From JBHJHP01 sp042219855 (GTDB taxonomy: Bacteria; Bacteroidota; Bacteroidia; Bacteroidales; UBA5342), in NCBI RefSeq assembly GCF_042219855.1, contig NZ_JBHJHP010000001.1, forward strand, positions 1,116,001 through 1,180,000: DNA of 64,000 bases, written 5' to 3'. Position 1 is the stretch's first letter. Each line of letters opens with the position of its first letter. Below, piece by piece: positions 59,821 to 64,000 of this stretch. The position numbers and the translations under genes were made by a program. Below the pieces are notes generated by a model. The model had not been told where the DNA came from and searched no databases. It saw nothing but the letters and a program-made list of their open reading frames with translations.

Positions 59821-60648
59821 ATGAAAACACATACTTTACTTATTGTATTCTTCTTAATTGCGACCTGCTTGGTCGCACAGGAAGTTACCTATAAAAGTAT
59901 TGAGGATATTCCTTACTACGAAAACACAGATACCATAAAGGATGCCTATAAAAAAGAGCGGTGTGTGCTGGATTTATATTATCCCTCCGGTTTAAATGCA
60001 TTTCCGGTGGTGGTCTGGTTTCATGGCGGTGGCCTTGAATTTGGACAGAAAGAAATTCCCGAAGGTTTAAAGCAAAAAGGTATAGCAGTTATCGGAGTGA
60101 ATTACCGGCTTTCTCCAAAGGTAAAATCTCCGGCTTATGTCGAAGATGCTGCAGCTGCTGTGAGCTGGGCTTTTCATCATATTGCGGAATATGGTGGTGA
60201 TCCGGAACTTATCTTTGTATCAGGGCATTCAGCAGGTGGATATCTGGCCAGCATGGTTGGAATGGATAAACGATGGCTTGCTAAGTTCGGTATTGATGCC
60301 AATGACATAGCCGGACTAATACCTCTAAGCGGTCAGTGCATCACACACTTCACGATAAGAAAGGAAAGGGGTATTCCATCCACTGAACCCATAATAGATG
60401 ATATGGCACCCATTAATCATGTAAGGCCGGATGCACCGCCAATCCTTTTAATAACGGGTGACCGCGATAAAGATATGCCTGCACGATACGCCGAAAACGA
60501 GTATATGCTGACTATGCTGAAAGTAGTAGGACATCCGGATGCAAGACTATATGAACTTGGTGGCTATTCACATATGATGGTTGAACCGGCTCTGCCCCTC
60601 GTCCTTGAGGAAGTGAAGAGAATAACAAAAATTAAAGAAGGAAAATAA
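59821..60648 (+). CDS. Secreted alpha/beta hydrolase esterase
   Basis: 275 residues from the ATG at 59821; a TTG four codons earlier is less likely. Signal peptide MKTHTLLIVFFLIATCLVAQ. The esterase motifs are VVWFHGGGLEFGQ (HGGG oxyanion hole), ISGHSAGGYLASM-type FVSGHSAGGY (nucleophile Ser), an Asp in ITGDRDKDMP and a His in YSHMMVEP. The sequence resembles hormone-sensitive-lipase and feruloyl-esterase-type enzymes found near polysaccharide genes. Likely substrates are acyl groups on plant polysaccharides, but this is inferred from context. It is 23 bases after the glycosyltransferase. Confidence 0.85.
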   Translation: MKTHTLLIVFFLIATCLVAQEVTYKSIEDIPYYENTDTIKDAYKKERCVLDLYYPSGLNAFPVVVWFHGGGLEFGQKEIPEGLKQKGIAVIGVNYRLSPKVKSPAYVEDAAAAVSWAFHHIAEYGGDPELIFVSGHSAGGYLASMVGMDKRWLAKFGIDANDIAGLIPLSGQCITHFTIRKERGIPSTEPIIDDMAPINHVRPDAPPILLITGDRDKDMPARYAENEYMLTMLKVVGHPDARLYELGGYSHMMVEPALPLVLEEVKRITKIKEGK

Positions 60649-60774
60649 TATTCCTCTGCTATATAATCTACCGAATTATGGTTGGAGGTTATTAAGCAGT
60701 ACAGTCCAAAATATTTTTTTTTGACATACACAAAATAATTTAATTTGCGTGTAATCTTTTACAGGCTTTTGAAT

Positions 60775-60782
60775 TATATTTG
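60775..60782 (+). promoter_or_regulatory. -7 box directly upstream of the AraC-type regulator
   Basis: TATATTTG matches TAnnTTTG but ends only four bases before the ATG at 60787. A start site seven bases on would fall at the ATG, implying a leaderless message or a later start codon. Confidence 0.35.
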
Positions 60783-60786
60783 TTCC

Positions 60787-61632
60787 ATGATTACCACCTA
60801 TTCTACCGAGCATGTTATACCCAAAGATCTGAATGATGTACTGGTTCACATGATAACTTTCAGCTTTATTACGAATGGAGAAACATTAACCGATAAATTT
60901 ATTCCGCAGTGCACCACTTCATGGGTATTACATTTCCGTGAGACATTTGAGTTATCAGGGAAAAACCTTGAACCGACCGTTTTGCCCAAAACATTTTTTA
61001 CGGCTAACATCAATCAATATTTGTATCTGAAATCAATCGGTGATGTAGACAGCATTGTCATTATGTGTAAACCTTACGGACTCTACAGAATTTTCGGTAC
61101 CGACATGGATCATTTAACCCAAAATTATTGCATAGATGCCATGCCATATATTGGAAAAGCATTTTATGACAAACTTAAGGCTACATCCTCAGCAAATGAA
61201 CGTGTGGCAGCGCTTTACAGTTTTATTCAGAATAAACTGATTGAAACAGCACAACCACGGCATATTGTCGATATCATTTGTGACGATCTTCTGAAAAAAA
61301 AGGGCAATATTAAAATTCATGACCTGACCGATAAGTACGGTTTAAATGAGCGGTACCTCAGGCGTGTTTTTAAGGAACGAATCGGCTTATCTGCAAAACA
61401 ACTGGCACGTACCGCACGGATCACCCATATTATTCAGAACCTGCCACTGAATACAAAACCGGAATGGTTATCGCTTGTAGCAGAATGTGGTTATACTGAC
61501 CAGGCTCATCTTATTAAAGACTTTAAATCAGTAACAGGCGAAACACCGGAAATGCTTTACAGGCGCGACAGAAGCTATATGAATTTAATCTCCTATCTGA
61601 AATCTGAAGAAATGACGTTTCTTACCGATTAA
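60787..61632 (+). CDS. AraC-family transcription regulator
   Basis: 281 residues from the ATG at 60787; a frame open from 60745 is not supported by the position of the -7 box. The N-terminal half (about 1-165) is a DUF6597-like sensor domain (TTSWVLHFRETFELSG; FFTANINQYLYLKS; CKPYGLYRIFG). The C-terminal AraC helix-turn-helix pair covers about 180-270 (IKIHDLTDKYGLNERYLRRVFKERIGLSAKQLARTARI; SLVAECGYTDQAHLIKDFKSVTGETPEMLYRRD). It follows the esterase gene and precedes the beta-helix lipoprotein, either of which might be a target. Effector unknown. Confidence 0.9.
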   Translation: MITTYSTEHVIPKDLNDVLVHMITFSFITNGETLTDKFIPQCTTSWVLHFRETFELSGKNLEPTVLPKTFFTANINQYLYLKSIGDVDSIVIMCKPYGLYRIFGTDMDHLTQNYCIDAMPYIGKAFYDKLKATSSANERVAALYSFIQNKLIETAQPRHIVDIICDDLLKKKGNIKIHDLTDKYGLNERYLRRVFKERIGLSAKQLARTARITHIIQNLPLNTKPEWLSLVAECGYTDQAHLIKDFKSVTGETPEMLYRRDRSYMNLISYLKSEEMTFLTD

Positions 61633-61730
61633 TCCCCCGTTATTATTGTCCGTTTTTTACAATATATTGGTACTCTGAACCCGTAATTTTAGCCTGCTAA
61701 CAGTGTTACTCCTGTTTGGGATATTCAAAC

Positions 61731-61743
61731 TGTAAAATTTACA
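61731..61743 (+). promoter_or_regulatory. Palindrome upstream of the beta-helix lipoprotein
   Basis: TGTAAAATTTACA is a 13-base inverted repeat with perfect 6-base arms around a central A, 31 bases before the ATG at 61775. A regulator site is possible; chance is also possible in AT-rich DNA. Confidence 0.25.
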
Positions 61744-61774
61744 ATCACTATTATTCAATTAAACATGTTAAATT

Positions 61775-62932
61775 ATGAACCAGAAATTATTGATTTGGAT
61801 TTTTTTAGGCAGCATTGCGCTGTTCACATCCTGTGTTGAAAAAAATGTAAACGTTACGGGTAATCTTGTTAAGGATGTAAACTCTCCTACCACCCTGACA
61901 GCTGACAAAGAATGGACCGTAGAAGGTTATGTAAACATTATTTCAGATTTAATCATTGAACCGGGAACGGTAATAAAATTTAAGGAAGATGCCTCTCTGA
62001 ACATCGGGAATGGGAAATACGGTTCACTTAAAGCAATCGGAACAGCTGACAAACCTATTATATTTACTTCAGCTTCCTCTAATCCAGAGGCAGGTGACTG
62101 GGATGGCGTATATTTTTACGATCAAAATTCATCGACTCAAAGCGAACTAAGCTACTGCAAATTTATGTATGGGGGACAAACATCAGCATATGATGACGAA
62201 GGAGGTCTTGTTGAACTGTATGATACAGATCTGAAAATAACCAACTGTACGTTCAGCCACATTAATAACTGTGGCATCTATCTGAATACCAATTCTGAAT
62301 TTGTGGCATTTGAACATAACCGGATTGAAGATTGTGGTAAACATCTTATGGTTCTGCCCGCAACAGCTGCCGGAACCATTGGTGCTGACAACATCTTCAC
62401 AACGAATAAAAACTATGGCATCCTGGTTACACAGTCTGAAATTAAAACCAATGTAGAATGGAAAACACAGACTGTTCCTTTCTTTGTTCACGATTGGATA
62501 TCAGTCAATGGAAACAATGCCGTTTTTATCATTCATGCCGGAACAGTAGTGAAATTTAATCCCTACGGCGCTATTGTTAACGGGAATGATTCCAACGGGA
62601 AGTTTCTGGCCGATGGCTTACCTGATTCACCGGTTATATTTACGTCTGCTGCATCGGTAGCATCAAAAGGTGACTGGCAGTTTATCCAGTTCGGTGAATT
62701 TACATCTGCCGGATCCGGTTTAAATTATGCGGTTGTGGAATATGGTGCCGGCGCATACGATGATGATGAAGACGCTGTAATAAATATCTATTCGGATAAA
62801 GTGAGTATATCTCACTGTACAATCAGAGAGAACGAAGGTTACGGCATCTATATTTGGTATGATTTATCGCCGGATGTGAATGATAATATCTTCTCCAACA
62901 ACAATAATGCGGATATTTATAAGGTGGAATAA
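61775..62932 (+). CDS. Right-handed beta-helix lipoprotein
   Basis: 385 residues with lipoprotein signal (MNQKLLIWIFLGSIALFTSC, Cys 20). The body is a parallel beta-helix with two similar halves: each has IEPGTVIKFKEDASLNIGNG or HAGTVVKFNPYGAIVNGND, then KPIIFTSASS/SPVIFTSAAS, then GDWDGVYFYD/GDWQFIQFGE, YCKFMYGGQTSAYDDEGG/YAVVEYGAGAYDDDED, and helix coils ending in NCGIYL/GYGIYI. Similar proteins bind or process carbohydrate at the surface, but no catalytic residues are identifiable. It has a strong terminator and lies downstream of an AraC-type regulator. Confidence 0.82.
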   Translation: MNQKLLIWIFLGSIALFTSCVEKNVNVTGNLVKDVNSPTTLTADKEWTVEGYVNIISDLIIEPGTVIKFKEDASLNIGNGKYGSLKAIGTADKPIIFTSASSNPEAGDWDGVYFYDQNSSTQSELSYCKFMYGGQTSAYDDEGGLVELYDTDLKITNCTFSHINNCGIYLNTNSEFVAFEHNRIEDCGKHLMVLPATAAGTIGADNIFTTNKNYGILVTQSEIKTNVEWKTQTVPFFVHDWISVNGNNAVFIIHAGTVVKFNPYGAIVNGNDSNGKFLADGLPDSPVIFTSAASVASKGDWQFIQFGEFTSAGSGLNYAVVEYGAGAYDDDEDAVINIYSDKVSISHCTIRENEGYGIYIWYDLSPDVNDNIFSNNNNADIYKVE

Positions 62933-62975
62933 GAGTTTGTAGAGATTAATTACCACGTTAAACCTTTACATCCCC

Positions 62976-63012
62976 GTTACCCGCAGTGTTCCCTCTGCGG
63001 GTAACTTATTTT
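62976..63012 (+). terminator. Terminator of the beta-helix lipoprotein
   Basis: GTTACCCGCAG (62976-62986), 8-base loop, CTGCGGGTAAC (62995-63005), then TTATTTT. An 11-bp perfect stem 44 bases after the stop codon. Confidence 0.88.
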
Positions 63013-63128
63013 AAAGCTTCATCAGAGCAGTTAGCAATATTCCGGTTTTGAAACTCCGGTTCTGATTTTGCTGTTTTTCTTGCTTTTGTATTTAACGTCA
63101 TTTACAGCCATACCGCGTATTTTATTCA

Positions 63129-63319
63129 TTCAGCCCTACAGGCTGAACCATTACACAGGCCATCACCCGGCACTACGTACCGGGTTTAGTACATGCAGTC
63201 CTTCAGACTTAAAACTGTACCTTATAAAGGTTAAAGCAAAGGCTGAAAGCCTTACTGATTCCAGCCTGACATGCATGTCAGGCTGATGAGCACAGCGTAT
63301 ACCCACACTGAAGGTGTGG
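63129..63319. repeat. Cluster of five REP-like hairpins
   Basis: In order: TTCAGCC-CTACA-GGCTGAA (63129-63147); ACCCGG...CCGGGT (63165-63185); AAGGCT-GAA-AGCCTT (63239-63253); a perfect 24-base palindrome (63262-63285, arms CAGCCTGACATG/CATGTCAGGCTG); CCACAC-TGAAG-GTGTGG (63303-63319). The arms CAGCC/GGCTG recur in the first and fourth. This is typical of Bacteroidota intergenic REP-type elements. Confidence 0.7.
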
Positions 63320-63429
63320 CTGATGATGCCCTTTGTATTTCATCGGCTTATTTCGCAGCTTATCGGAAAAATGTAGTATAACTGACAGATACGGTGTTTT
63401 TTTACACAATAAATTATAATTTTAATGCA

Positions 63430-64000
63430 ATGAAAAAAAGACACCTCACTTTGTTATTACTTACAGGAATACTGTTCCTGGGACAAACGGTTCATGCCAA
63501 CGACCAGTTTTCGAATCTGGATAAAGCCACAGAAAAAAAGTACTGGGACTTTATGAGTGAACGCCTGTTTAATCCTGAAGTAAGGGTTTTTGCTAAATTT
63601 CCCCATCAGGACATCCGAATCACCATGTCAGATGCAACTCCTGAGGACAGCACTATTGTTAAGGATTTGATCAATGAAATTCAGCCCTTTATTACGACCA
63701 AGAAAATCGGTTTGATTCCAACGATACCCAATGACAGAAATCCTGATATCTGGTTATTTTTTCCCAAAAGAGATTCCTTAAACAGGTCTACTCACAACTT
63801 CAGCTTTTCTTCAAACGGAGAATTAAAAAAATTTGAGGACGAATCAGGAAATATCATAAAATACGATGGGTTTAAGGGGCAATTTCAAACAGAAATTTAC
63901 CTGCAAAATATATTGTTTGATTTCAAAGATGCTGCAACAGATTCACTACGCATCCGCTATATCCGATACGCCATTTTAAGATCCTTCTGCGCATTTAACG
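63430..64000 (+). CDS. Secreted protein of unknown function (3' truncated)
   Basis: The frame is open from the ATG at 63430 to the window end, giving at least 190 residues. The N-terminus MKKRHLTLLLLTGILFLG followed by QTVHA is a signal peptide. The mature part begins NDQFSNLDKATEKKYWDFMSE and continues with a beta/alpha pattern (VRVFAKFPHQDIRITMSD; PDIWLFFPKRDSL); the last visible helix is DSLRIRYIRYAILRSFCAFN. I do not recognise the family. The gene continues beyond the window and is probably transcribed separately from its upstream neighbour, which has a terminator. Confidence 0.7.
   Translation, partial: MKKRHLTLLLLTGILFLGQTVHANDQFSNLDKATEKKYWDFMSERLFNPEVRVFAKFPHQDIRITMSDATPEDSTIVKDLINEIQPFITTKKIGLIPTIPNDRNPDIWLFFPKRDSLNRSTHNFSFSSNGELKKFEDESGNIIKYDGFKGQFQTEIYLQNILFDFKDAATDSLRIRYIRYAILRSFCAFN

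Larger units (their letters stand above)
62933..63429. other. Intergenic region dense in hairpins, no gene
   Basis: This 497-base stretch contains the terminator at 62976 and a cluster of five hairpins at 63129-63319, listed separately. An open frame over 63068-63286 lies across the hairpins and is not a gene. The last 100 bases are AT-rich leader of the next gene. Confidence 0.6.

Noticed and set aside
63068..63286. 72-codon open frame
   Set aside because: It runs through three of the REP-like hairpins and half of the 24-base palindrome and resembles no protein.

Overview
The window reads as chromosomal DNA of a member of the Bacteroidota. The evidence is a PorQ-type component of the type IX secretion system, several secreted proteins with type IX C-terminal sorting domains, many lipoproteins, the -7 promoter box TAnnTTTG characteristic of the phylum, and few Shine-Dalgarno sequences. 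The mix of a Bacteroidota-type L-arabinose isomerase, secreted hemicellulases and pectinases, and an Etf/acyl-CoA dehydrogenase module suggests a polysaccharide-degrading Bacteroidales or Marinilabiliales species. That placement is inference.

Layout. 1-2.7 kb: the 3' part of a GH115 xylan alpha-glucuronidase and a lipoprotein. 2.7-5.1 kb: an SDR reductase, a small membrane protein and a penicillin-binding-type serine hydrolase. 5.1-7.0 kb: a visibly AT-richer minus-strand cluster (Mrr-like endonuclease, small HNH nuclease, TPR-like membrane protein). Its upstream region (7.0-7.7 kb) holds a six-unit, exactly 22-bp tandem array and two copies of a hairpin-rich intergenic element. 7.7-14.6 kb: a T9SS cargo pair, a YhcH-family protein, a Spy/CpxP-like protein, a 55-residue 2[4Fe-4S] ferredoxin, porQ, a K+ channel and an acyl-ACP thioesterase. 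14.6-28 kb: mostly minus-strand housekeeping genes (ABC-F ATPase; etfB-etfA-acyl-CoA dehydrogenase; gltB-gltD). 28.3-38 kb: araA, two large orphan PAS histidine kinases, arfB and a TPR lipoprotein. 38-46.5 kb: lipoprotein hydrolase, HEAT/cyclophilin lipoprotein, RDD protein, GH43 lipoprotein, rhomboid protease with a SusC-plug-like tail, pirin, endonuclease I. 46.5-57 kb: carbohydrate-active enzymes (GH43 with beta-trefoil, aldo/keto reductase, GH3, GH28, PL22-like). 57-64 kb: lipoproteins, a GT39-type membrane glycosyltransferase, an esterase, an AraC regulator, a beta-helix lipoprotein and a truncated secreted protein.

How the genes fit together. GH115, two GH43, GH3 and AraA are consistent with attack on glucurono-arabinoxylan or arabinan and use of the released L-arabinose. 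GH28 and the PL22-like protein form a small pectin-fragment unit. No SusC/SusD pair is present, so this is not a canonical polysaccharide utilisation locus. EtfB, EtfA and the dehydrogenase form an acyl-CoA oxidation module, and GltB/GltD are ammonia-assimilating glutamate synthase. No tRNA, rRNA, CRISPR array or insertion sequence was recognised.

The most unusual signals are the 22-bp x 6 array upstream of the nuclease cluster, the rhomboid/SusC-plug fusion, the duplicated Spy-like module around a Gly/Gln/Asn-rich linker, and several families of intergenic hairpin repeats. All functions are read from sequence alone; no database search was run.
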